A DNA stretch of 64,000 nucleotides, from contig OY997589.1 in the NCBI GenBank assembly GCA_963921825.1, forward strand, positions 52,384,546-52,448,545. Direction: 5' to 3'. This DNA comes from Erodium maritimum (Eukaryota; Streptophyta; Magnoliopsida; Geraniales; Geraniaceae). Positions 1 to 11,700 of this stretch are shown here, piece after piece. The notes beneath the pieces are model-generated. The model was not told where the DNA came from. It did no database searches and worked only from the letters and a program-made list of their open reading frames with translations. Position 1 is the first letter of the stretch, and each line of letters opens with the position of its first letter. A program made the position numbers and the translations under genes.

Positions 1-546
1 CATGGAGGAGGGTCGGAAGGTTGGTTTTGGAAGATAGGTTGGATGGAAAGGGATAATATGGAGTTGTTTTCATGGAGAATCATCGGTGGTCGACCGTTGT
101 TTTGAGGTTGGTCGAGACAGACTAGAGGTAGACCGGCTGATATTTATTGTCGGTCGATCTGTCTTGCCAGTTGGTGTCGACACGTTTGAGATGGACCGGC
201 CGATACCTCACGTCGGTCGACATGTTTTGCAGCACATTATGGCGCAATCGGCCTCTTTTTCGGAAGACCGACCAATATTTGACTAGGCGACCTTTCAATT
301 CTAATGAAACAAATTACTTGTCTGGATATCTTAGACGTAATAACGTGTTCTCTGCCCTTACACCTATGAAATTTATAAGTACGCTTGGGACTTGAGATGA
401 TGTATTTCCATTTTGGAGTTGGACTAGTGCATGTGGGTAGAAGTGGATTCGTGAAAGAGATCATAGAGGAGGAGGATGTCTTGGAGGATGTCACGGAGGA
501 GGGTCGGAAGGTTTGTTTTGGACGATAGGTTGGATGGAAAGGGATA

Positions 547-1025
547 ATGTGGAGTAGTTTTGATGGAGAATCATCGGTGGTCGACCGTTGTTTTGAGGTT
601 GGTCGAGACAGACTAGAGGTTGACCGGCTGATATTTATTATCGGCCGATCTGTCTTGCCAGTTGGTGTCGACACGTTTGAGATGGACCGGCCGATACCTC
701 ACGTCGGTCGACATGTTTTGCAGCACATTATGGCGCAATCGGCCTCTTTTTCGGAAGACCGACCAATATTTGACTAGGCGACCTTTCAATTCTAATGAAA
801 CAAATTACTTGTCTGGATATCTTAGACGTAATAACGTGTTCTCTGCCCTTACACCTATGAAATTTATAAGTACGCTTGGGACTTGAGATGATGTATTTCC
901 ATTTTGGAATTGGACTAGTGCATGTCGGTGGAAGTGGATTCGTGAAAGAGATCATAGAGGAGGAGGATGTCTTGGAGGAGGGTCGGAAGGTTGGTTTTGG
1001 ACGATAGGTTGGATGGAAAGGGATA
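547..1025. repeat. Representative satellite monomer (B subfamily, 479 bp)
   Basis: One full monomer used as reference. In order it holds: a purine-rich G-run-bearing edge shared with the preceding unit; a GGTCG/CGACC-rich half (about 575-780) made of 21-bp subunits; a strongly conserved AT-richer segment (about 777-880) with CTTTCAATTCTAATGAAAC, the TTACTTGTCTGGATATCTTA box and the CCTTACACCTATGAAATTTA box; and a GGA-rich tract (about 955-1020). The B subfamily is marked by GTAGACCGGCTGATATTTAT or GTTGACCGG, and by ATTATGGCGC after the 21-bp block. Confidence 0.9.
580..726. repeat. Seven 21-bp subrepeats inside the monomer
   Basis: Within the reference monomer, units at 580-600, 601-621, 622-642, 643-663, 664-684, 685-705 and 706-726 are each exactly 21 bp. 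Units 2-7 mostly begin with G-R-Y-C-G-R (GGTCGA, GACCGG, GGCCGA, GACCGG, GGTCGA; unit 5 is GGTGTC). Most units end in GTT, ATC, ATG or GTC. In the frame starting at 547 this appears as heptads of the form G/D-R-x-x-x-x-V. The same spacing is kept in A-subfamily monomers, for example the heptads GRDILEV, GQPIFNV, GRSILQV and GLDTFEL. The simplest reading is that this half of the monomer grew from a 21-bp minisatellite that later diverged and was frozen into the 479-bp unit. Confidence 0.8.
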
Positions 1026-4000
1026 ATGTGGAGTAGTTTTCATGGAGAATCATCGGTGGTCGACCGTTGTTTTGAGGTTGGTCGAGACAGACTAGAGGTA
1101 GACCGGCTGATATTTATTGTCGGTCGATCTGTCTTGCCAGTTGGTGTCGACACGTTTGAGATGGACCGGCCGATACCTCACGTCGGTCGACATGTTTTGC
1201 AGCACATTATGGCGCAATCGGCCTCTTTTTCGGAAGACCGACCAATATTTGACTAGGCGAACTTTTCAATTCTAATGAAACAAATTACTTGTCTGGATAT
1301 CTTAGACATAATAACGTGTTCTCTGCCCTTACACCTATGAAATTTATAAGTACGCTTGGGACTTGAGATGATGTATTTCCATTTTGGAGTTGGACTAGTG
1401 CATGTGGGTGGAAGTGGATTCGCGAAAGAGATCATACAGGAGGAGGATGTCATGGAGGAGGGTCGGAAGGTTGGTTTTGGAAGATAGGTTGGATGGAAAG
1501 GGATAATATGGAGTAGTTTTCATGGAGAATCATCGGTGGTCGACCGTTGTTTTGAGGTTGGTCGAGACAGACTAGAGGTAGACCGGCTGATATTTATTGT
1601 CGGTCGATCTGTCTTGCCAGTTGGTGTCGACACGTTTGAGATGGACCGGCCGATACCTCACGTCGGTCGACATGTTTTGCAGCACATTATGGCGCAATCG
1701 GCCTCTTTTTCGGAAGACCGACCAATATTTGACTAGGCGACCTTTCAATTCTAATGAAACAAATTACTTGTCTGGATATCTTAGACGTAATAACGTGTTC
1801 TCTGCCCTTACACCTATGAAATTTATAAGTACGCTTGGGACTTGAGATGATGTATTTCCATTTTGGAGTTGGACTAGTGCATGTGGGTGGAAGTGGATTC
1901 GCGAAAGAGATCATACAGGAGGAGGATGTCATGGAGGAGGGTCGGAAGGTTGGTTTTGGAAGATAGGTTGGATGGAAAGGGATAATATGGAGTAGTTTTC
2001 ATGGAGAATCATCGGTGGTCGACCGTTGTTTTGAGGTTGGTCGAGACAGACTAGAGGTAGACCGGCTGATATTTATTGTCGGTCGATCTGTCTTGCCAGT
2101 TGGTGTCGACACGTTTGAGATGGACCGGCCGATACCTCACGTCGGTCGACATGTTTTGCAGCACATTATGGCGCAATCGGCCTCTTTTTCGGAAGACCGA
2201 CCAATATTTGACTAGGCGACCTTTCAATTCTAATGAAACAAATTACTTGTCTGGATATCTTAGACGTAATAACGTGTTCTCTGCCCTTACACCTATGTAA
2301 TTTATAAGTACGCTTGGGACTTGAGATGATGTATTTCCATTTTGGAGTTGGACTAGTGCATGTGGGTAGAAGTGGATTCGTGAAAGAGATCATAGAGGAG
2401 GAGGATGTCTTGGAGGATGTCACGGAGGAGGGTCGGAAGGTTTGTTTTGGACGATAGGTTGGATGGAAAGGGATAATGTGGAGTAGTTTTGATGGAGAAT
2501 CATCGGTGGTCGACCGTTGTTTTGAGGTTGGTCGAGACAGACTAGAGGTAGACCGGCTGATATTTATTGTCGGTCGATCTGTCTTGCCAGTTGGTGTCGA
2601 CACGTTTGAGATGGACCGGCCGATACCTCACGTCGGTCGACATGTTTTGCAGCACATTATGGCGCAATCGGCCTCTTTTTCGGAAGACCGACCAATATTT
2701 GACTAGGAGACCTTTCAATTCTAATGAAACAAATTACTTGTCTGGATATCTTAGACGTAATAACGTGTTCTCTGCCCTTACACCTATGAAATTTATAAGT
2801 ACGCTTGGGACTTGAGATGATGTATTTCCATTTTGGAGTTGGACTAGTGCATGTGGGTAGAAGTGGATTCGTGAAAGAGATCATAGAGGAGGAGGATGTC
2901 TTGGAGGATGTCATGGAGGAGGGTCGGAAGGTTTGTTTTGGACGATAGGTTGGATGGAAAGGGATAATGTGGAGTAGTTTTCATGGAGAATCATCGGTGG
3001 ACGACCGTTGTTTTGAGGTTGGTTGAGACATACTAGAGGTGGGTCGGCTAATATTTATTTTTGGTCAGTTTGTCTTGCCGGTTGGTCTCCACACATTTGA
3101 GAAGGGCCGGCCGATAGCTCGCGTCAGTCGACATGTTTTGGAGCACATTATGGCGCGGTCGGCCTCTTTTTCTGAAGACCGACCAATAGTTGACTAGGCG
3201 ACCTTTCAATTCTAATGAAACTAATTAGTTGTTTGGATTTCTTACCCCTAATAAAGTGTTCTCTACCCTTACACCTATGAAATTTATAAGTATGCTTGGT
3301 ACTTGGGATGAGGTATTTCCACTATGGAGTTGGACTATAGCATGTGGGTGGTAGTGGATTCGCGAAAGAGATCATACAGGAGGAGGATGTCATGGAGGTG
3401 GGTGGGAAGGTTTTTATTGGAGGATAGGTTGGATGGAAAGGGATAATGTGGAGTAGTTTTGATGGAGAATCATCGGTGGACGACCGTTGTTTTGAGGTTG
3501 GTCGAGACAGACTAGAGGTAGACCGGCTGATATTTATTGTCGGTCGATCTGTCTTGCCAGTTGGTGTCGACACGTTTGAGATGGACCGGCCGATAGCTCA
3601 CGTCGGTCGACATGTTTGCAGCACATTATGGCGCAATCGACCTCTTTTTCGGAAGACCGACCAATATTTGACTAGGCGACCTTTCAATTCTAATGAAACA
3701 AATTACTTGTCTGGATATCTTAGACGTAATAACGTGTTCTCTGCCCTTACACCTATGAAATTTATAAGTACGCTTGGGACTTGAGATGATGTATTTCCAT
3801 TTTGGAGTTGGACTAGTGCATGTGGGTAGAAGTGGATTCGTGAAAGAGATCACAGAGGAGGAGGATGTCTTGGAGGATGTCATGGAGGAGGGTCGGAAGG
3901 TTTGTTTTGGAGGATAGGTTGGATGGAAAGGGATAATGTGGAGTAGTTTTGATGGAGAATCATCGGTGGACGACCGTTGTTTTGAGGTTGGTCGAGACAG

Positions 4001-4413
4001 ACTAGAGGTAGACCGGCTGATATTTATTGTCGGTCGATCTGTCTTGCCAGTTGGTGTCGACACGTTTGAGATGGACCGGCCGATAGCTCACGTCGGTCGA
4101 TATGTTTGCAGCACATTATGGCGCAATCGACCTCTTTTTCGGAAGACCGACCAATATTTGACTAGGCGACCTTTCAATTCTAATGAAACAAATTACTTGT
4201 CTGGATATCTTAGACGTAATAACGTGTTCTCTGCCCTTACACCAATGAAATTTATAAGTACGCTGGGACTTGAGATGATGTATTTCCATTTTGGAGTTGG
4301 ACTAGTGCATGTGGGTGGAAGTCGATTCACGAAAGAGATCATAAAGGAGGGGGATGTCATGGAGGAGGGTCGGAAGGTTGGTTTTGGAATATAGGTTGGA
4401 TGGAAAAGGGATA

Positions 4414-7400
4414 ATATGGAGTAGTGTTCATGGAGAATCAGCGGTGGACGACCGTTGTTTTAAGGTTGGTCGAGACATACTAGGGGTGGGCCAACCAATA
4501 TTTAATGTTAGTCGGTCTATCTTGCAGGTTGGTCTCGAAACGTTTGAGCTGGGCCGGCCGATACCTCTTATCGTTCGACATGATATACAGCACATTATTT
4601 CACGGTCAGCCTTTTTCTCGGAAGCCTGACCAATATTTGACTAGGCGACCTTTCAATTCTAATGAAACAAATTACTTACCTGGATATCTTACTCGTAATA
4701 ACGTGTTCTCTACCCTTACACATATGAAATTTATAAGTACGCTTGGGACTTGGGATGATGTATTTACATTTTGGAGTTGGACTAGTGCATGTGGGTGGTA
4801 GTGGATTCGCGAAAGAGATCATACAGGAGGAGGATGTCATGGAGGAGGGTCGGAAGGCTTGTTTTGGAGGATAGGATGGATGGAAAGGGATAATGTGGAG
4901 TAGGTTTCATGGAGAATCATCGGTGGACGACCTTTGTTTTGAGGTTGGTCGAGACATACTAGAGGTGGGCCGGGTAATTTTTATTTTTGGTCGGTTTGTC
5001 TTGCCGGTTGGTCTCCACACATTTCAGAAGGGCCGGCCGGTAGCTCGCGTCGGTCGACATGTTTTGCAGCACATTATGGCGCGGTCGGCCTCTTTTTCTG
5101 AAGACCGACCAATATTTGACTAGGCGACCTTTCAATTCTAATGAAACTAATTAGTTGTTTGGATTTCTTACCCCTAAAAACGTTTCTCTACCCTTACACC
5201 TATGAAATTTATAAGTATGCTTGGTACTTGGGATGAGGTATTTCCACTATGGAGTTGGACTATAGCATGTGGGTGGTAGTGGATTCGCGAAAGAGATCAT
5301 ACAGGAGGAGGATGTCATGGAGGTGGGTGGGAAGGTTTTTATTGGAGGATAGGTTGGATGGAAAGGGATAATGTGGAGTAGTTTTGATGGAGAATCATCG
5401 GTGGACGACCGTTGTTTTGAGGTTGGTCGAGACAGACTAGAGGTAGACCGGCTGATATTTATTGTCGGTCGATCTGTCTTGCCAGTTGGTGTCGACACGT
5501 TTGAGATGGACCGGCCGATAGCTCATGTCGGTCGACATGTTTTGCAGCACATTATGGCGCAATCGACCTCTTTTTCGGAAGACCGACCAATATTTGACTA
5601 GGCGACCTTTCAATTCTAATGAAACAAATTACTTGTCTGGATATCTTAGACGTAATAACGTGTTCTCTGCCCTTACACCAATGAAATTTATAAGTACGCT
5701 GGGACTTGAGATGATGTATTTCCATTTTGGAGTTGGACTACTGCATGTGGGTGGAAGTCGATTCGCGAAAGAGATCATAAAGGAGGGGGATGTCATGGAG
5801 GAGGGTCGGAAGGTTGGTTTTGGAAGATAGGTTGGATGGAAAGGGATAATATGGAGTAGTTTTCATGGAGAATCAGCGGTGGACGACCGTTGTTTTAAGG
5901 TTGGTCGAGACATACTAGGGGTGGGCCAACCAATATTTAATGTTCGTCGGTCTATCTTGTAGGTTGGTCTCGAAACGTTTGAGCTGGGCCGGCCGATACC
6001 TCTTATCGTTCGACATGATATACAGCACATTATTTCACGGTCAACCTTTTTCTCGGAAGCCTGACCAATATTTGACTAGGCGACCTTTCAATTCTAATGA
6101 AACAAATTACTTGCCTGGATATCTTACACGTAATAACGTGTTCTCTACCCTTACACATATGAAATTTATAAGTACGCTTGGGACTTGGGATGATGTATTT
6201 CCATTTTGGAGTTGGACTAGTGCATGTGGGTGGTAGTGGATTCGCGAAAGAGATCATACAGGAGGAGGATGTCATGGAGGAGGGTCGGAAGGCTTGTTTT
6301 GGAGGATAGGATGGATGGAAAGGGATAATGTGGAGTAGGTTTCATGGAGAATCATCGGTGGACGACCTTTGTTTTGAGGTTGGTCGAGACATACTAGAGG
6401 TGGGCCGGGTAATTTTTATTTTTGGTCGGTTTGTCTTGCCGGTTGGTCTCGACACATTTGAGAAGGGCCGGCCGATAGCTCGCGTCGGTCGACATGTTTT
6501 GCAGCACATTATGGCGCTGTCGGCCTCTTTTTCTGAAGACCGACCAATATTTGACTAGGCGACCTTTCAATTGTAATGAAACTAATTAGTTGTTTGGATT
6601 TCTTACCCCTAAAAACGTTTCTCTACCCTTACACCTATGAAATTTATAAGTATGCTTGGTACTTGGGATGAGGTATTTCCACTATGGAGTTGGAGTATAG
6701 CATGTGGGTGGTAGTGGATTCGCGAAAGAGATCATACAGGAGGAGGATGTCATGGAGGTGGGTGGGAAGGTTTTTATTGGAGGATAGGTTGGATGGAAAG
6801 GGATAATGTGGAGTAGTTTTGATGGAGAATCATCGGTGGACGACCGTTGTTTTGAGGTTGGTCGAGACAGACTAGAGGTAGACCGGCTGATATTTATTGT
6901 CGGTCGATCTGTCTTGCCGGTTGGTGTCGACACGTTTGAGATGGACCGGCCGATACCTCACGTCGGTCGACATGTTTTGCGGCACATTATGGCGCAATCG
7001 GCCTCTTTTTCGGAAGACCGACCAATATTTGACTAGGCGACCTTTCAATTCTAATGAAACAAATTACTTGTCTGCATATCTTAGACGTAATAACGTGTTC
7101 TCTGCCCTTACACCAATGAAATTTATAAGTACGCCGGGACTTGAGATGATGTATTTCCATTTTGGAGTTGGACTAGTGCATGTGGGTGGAAGTCGATTCG
7201 CGAAACAGATCATAAAGGAGGGGGATGTCATGGAGGAGGGTCGGAAGGTTGGTTTTCGAAGATAGGTTGGATGGAAAGGGATAATATGGAGTAGTTTTCA
7301 TGGAGAATCAGCGGTGGACGACCGTTGTTTTAAGGTTGGTCGAGACATACTAGGGGTGGGCCAACCAATATTTAATGTTCGTCGGTCTATCTTGCAGGTT

Positions 7401-8718
7401 GGTCTCGAAACGTTTGAGCTGGGCCGGCCGATACCTCTTATCGTTCGACATGATATACAGCACATTATTTCACGGTCAGCCTTTTTCTCAGAAGCCTGAC
7501 CAATATTTGACTAGGCGACCTTTCAATTCTAATCAAACAAATTACTTGTCTGGATATCTTACCCCTAATAACGTGTTCTATACCCTTACACATATGAAAT
7601 TTATAAGTACGCTTGGGACTTGGGATGATGTATTTCCATTTTGGAGTTGGACTAGCGCATGTGGGTGGTAGTGGATTCGCGAAAGAGATCATACAGGAGG
7701 AGGATGTCATGGAGGAGGGTCGGAAGGCTTGTTTTGGAGGATAGGATGGATGGAAAGGGATAATGTGGAGTAGGTTTCATGGAGAATCATCGGTGGACGA
7801 CCTTTGTTTTGAGGTTGGTCGAGACATACTAGAGGTGGGCCGGGTAATTTTTATTTTTGGTCGGTTTGTCTTGCCGGTTGGTCTCGACACATTTGAGAAG
7901 GGCCGGCCGATAGCTCGCGTCGGTCGACATGTTTTGCAGCACATTATGGCGCTGTCGGCCTCTTTTTCTGAAGACCGACCAATATTTGACTAGGCGACCT
8001 TTCAATTGTAATGAAACTAATTAGTTGTTTGGATTTCTTACCCCTAAAAACGTTTCTCTACCCTTACACCTATGAAATTTATAAGTATGCTTGGTACTTG
8101 GGATGAGGTATTTCCACTATGGAGTTGGAGTATAGCATGTGGGTGGTAGTGGATTCGCGAAAGAGATCATACAGGAGGAGGATGTCATGGAGGAGGGTCG
8201 GAAGGTTGGTTTTGGACGATAGGTTGGATGGAAAGGGATAATGTGGAGTAGTTTTCATGGAGAATCAGCGGTGGACGACCGTTGTTTTGAGGTTGGTCGA
8301 GACATACTAGAGGTGGGCCAACCAATATTTAATGTCGGTCGGTCTATCTTGCAGGTTGGTGTCGACACGTTTGAGATGGACCGGCCGATACCTCACGTCG
8401 GTCGACATGTTTTGCGGCACATTATGGCGCAATCGGCCTCTTTTTCGGAAGACCGACCAATATTTGACTAGGCGACCTTTCAATTCTAATGAAACAAATT
8501 ACTTGTCTGGATATCTTAGACGTAATAACGTGTTCTCTGCCCTTACACCAATGAAATTTATAAGTACGCTGGGACTTGAGATGATGTATTTCCATTTTGG
8601 AGTTGGACTAGTGCATGTGGGTGGAAGTCGATTCGCGAAAGAGATCATAAAGGAGGGGGATGTCATGGAGGAGGGTCGGAAGGTTGGTTTTGGAAGATAG
8701 GTTGGATGGAAAGGGATA
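4414..8718. repeat. Higher-order repeat: 1,435-bp trimer, three copies
   Basis: Three consecutive copies at 4414-5848, 5849-7283 and 7284-8718. Each has an A-like monomer (4414, 5849, 7284), a divergent monomer with a GGGTAATTTTTATTTTTGG segment (4893, 6328, 7763), and a third monomer (5371, 6806, 8241). The third monomer of the last copy is an A/B chimera. A fourth copy starts at 8719 but goes directly to a B monomer at 9198, so the register breaks there. Confidence 0.88.
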
Positions 8719-11700
8719 ATATGGAGTAGTTTTCATGGAGAATCAGCGGTGGACGACCGTTGTTTTAAGGTTGGTCGAGACATACTAGGGGTGGGCCAAC
8801 CAATATTTAATGTTCGTCGGTCTATCTTGCAGGTTGGTCTCGAAACGTTTGAGCTGGGCCGGCCGATACCTCTTATCGTTCGACATGATATACAGCACAT
8901 TATTTCACGGTCAGCCTTTTTCTCGGAAGCCTGACCAATATTTGACTAGGCGACCTTTCAATTCTAATCAAACAAATTACTTGTCTGGATATCTTACCCC
9001 TAATAACGGGTTCTCTACCCTTACACCTATGAAATTTATAAGTATGCTTGGTACTTGGGATGAGGTATTTCCACTATGGAGTTGGACTATAGCATGTAGG
9101 TGGTAGTGGATTCGCGAAAGAGATCATACAGGAGGAGGATGTCATGGAGGTGGGTGGGAAGGTTTTTATTGGAGGATAGGTTGGATGGAAAGGGATAATG
9201 TGGAGTAGTTTTGATGGAGAATCATCGGTGGACGACCGTTGTTTTGAGGTTGGTCGAGACAGACTAGAGGTAGACCGGCTGATATTTATTGTCGGTCGAT
9301 CTGTCTTGCCGGTTGGTGTCGAAACGTTTGAGATGGACCGACCGATACCTCACGTCGGTCGACATGTTTTGCGGCACATTATGGCGCAATCGGCCTCTTT
9401 TTCGGAAGACCGACCAATATTTGACTAGGCGACCTTTCAATTCTAATGAAACAAATTACTTGTCTGGATATCTTAGACGTAATAACGTGTTCTCTGCCCT
9501 TACACCAATGAAATTTATAAGTACGCTGGGACTTGAGATGATGTATTTCCATTTTGGAGTTGGACTAGTGAATGTGGGTGGAAGTCGATTCGCGAAAGAG
9601 ATCATACAGGAGGGGGATGTCATGGAGGAGGGTCTGAAGGTTGGTTTTGGAAGATAGGTTGGATGGAAAGGGATAATATGGAGTAGTTTTCATGGAGAAT
9701 CAGCGGTGGACGACCGTTGTTTTAAGGTTGGTCGAGACATACTAGAGGTGGGCCAACCAATATTTAATGTTAGTCGGTCTATCTTGCAGGTTGGTCTCGA
9801 AACGTTTGAGCTGGGCCGGCCGATACCTCGCATCGTTCGACATGATATACAACACATTATTTCACGGTCAGCCTTTTTCTCGGAAGCCTGACCAATATTT
9901 GACTAGGCGACCTTTCAATTCTAATGAAACAAATTACTTGCCTGGATATCTTACACGTAATAACGTGTTCTATACCCTTACACATATGAAATTTATAAGT
10001 ACGCTTGGGACTTGGGATGATGTATTTCCATTTTGGAGTTGGACTAGCGCATGTGGGTGGTAGTGGATTCGCGAAAGAGATCATACAGGAGGAGGATCTC
10101 ATGGAGGAGGGTTGGAAGGCTTGTTTTGGAGGATAGGATGGATGGAAAGGGATAATGTGGAGTAGGTTTCATGGAGAATCATCGGTGGACGACCTTTGTT
10201 TTGAGGTTGGTCGAGACATACTAGAGGTAGACTGGCTAATATTTATTGTCGGTCGATCTGTCTTGCCGGTTGGTCTCGACACATTTGAGAAGGGCCGGCC
10301 GATAGCTCGCGTCGGTCGACATGTTTTGCAGCACATTATGGCGCGGTCGGCCTCTTTTTCGGAAGACCGACCAATATTTGACTAGGCGAACTTTCAATTC
10401 TAATGAAACAAATTACTTGTCTGGATATCTTAGACGTAATAACGTGTTCTCTGCCCTTACACCAATGAAATTTATAAGTACGCTGGGACTTGAGATGATG
10501 TATTTCCATTTTGGAGTTGGACTAGTGCATGTGGGTGGAAGTCGATTCGCGAAAGAGATCATACAGGAGGAGGATGTCATGGAGAAGGGTCGGAAGGTTG
10601 GTTTTGGACGATAGGTTGGATGGAAAGGGATAATGTGGAGTAGTTTTCATGGAGAATCAGCGGTGGACGACCGTTGTTTTGAGGTTGGTCGAGACATACT
10701 AGAGGTGGGCCAACCAATATTTAATGTCGGTCGGTCTATCTTGCAGGTTGGTCTCGACACGTTTGAGCTGGGCCGGCCGATACCTCGCATCGTTCGACAT
10801 GTTATACAGCACATTATTTCGCGGTCAGCCTTTTTCTCGGAAGCCCGAGCAATATTTGACTAGGCGACCTTTCAATTCTAATAAAACAAATTACTTGTCT
10901 GGATATCTTACCCCTAATAACGTGTTCTCTACCCTTACACCTATGAAATTTATAAGTAGGCTTGGGACTTGGGATGAGGTATTTCCACTTTGGAGTTGGA
11001 CTAGTGCATGTGGGTGGTAGTGGATTCGAGACAGAGATCATACGGGAGGAAGATGTCATGGAGTTTGGTCGGAAGGTTTGGTTTGGAGGATATGTTTGAT
11101 GGAAAGGTATAATATGGAGTAGTTTTCATGGAGAATCATCGGTGGACGACCGTTGTTTTGAGGTTGGTCGAGACAGACTAGTGGTGGGCCGGCTAATATT
11201 TACTTTTTGTCGGTTTGTCTTGTCGCTTGGTCCCGACACATTTGAGAAGGGCCGGCCGATACCTCGCGTCGGTCGACATCTTTTGCAGCACATTATGGCG
11301 CGGTCGGCCTCTTTTTCTGAAGACCGACCAATATTTGACTAGGCGACCTTTCAATTCTAATGAAACTAATTAGTTGTCTGGATTTCTTACCCCTAACAAC
11401 GTGTTCTCTACCCTTACACCTATGAAATTAATAAGTATGCTTGGGATTTGGGATGAGGTATTTCCACTTTGGAGTTGGACTATAGCATGTGGGTGGTAGT
11501 GGATTCGCGAAAGAGATCATACAGGAGGAGGATGTCATGGAGGTGGGTGGGAAGGTTTTTATTGGAGGATAGGTTGGATGGAAAGGGATAATGTGGAGTA
11601 GTTTTGATGGAGAATCATCGGTGGACGACCGTTGTTTTGAGGTTGGTCGAGACAGACTAGAGGTAGACCGGCTAATACTTATTGTCGGTCGATCTGTCTT

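Larger units (their letters stand above)
1..4413. repeat. Satellite block 1: homogeneous B monomers with 479/491-bp length alleles
   Basis: Nine or so monomers, nearly all of the B subfamily and very similar to one another; a more divergent copy begins at about 2,967. Four monomers carry a 12-bp insertion (a tandem copy of TTGGAGGATGTC) at 481-492, 2410-2421, 2901-2912 and 3870-3881, giving unit lengths of 490-491 bp. The downstream box reads CTTAGACGTAATAACG and CTCTGCCC, diagnostic of the first 14 kb of the window. Confidence 0.85.

Noticed and set aside
820..850. Telomere-like CCCTAA within the CTTACCCCTAATAACG box
   Set aside because: It is a single occurrence per monomer and not a tandem plant telomere repeat.
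547..1025. CENP-B box or Pol III A/B box in the monomer
   Set aside because: No match to the CENP-B consensus was found. The nearest B-box-like sequence, CGTTCGACATG, lacks the required final C and has no partner A box.
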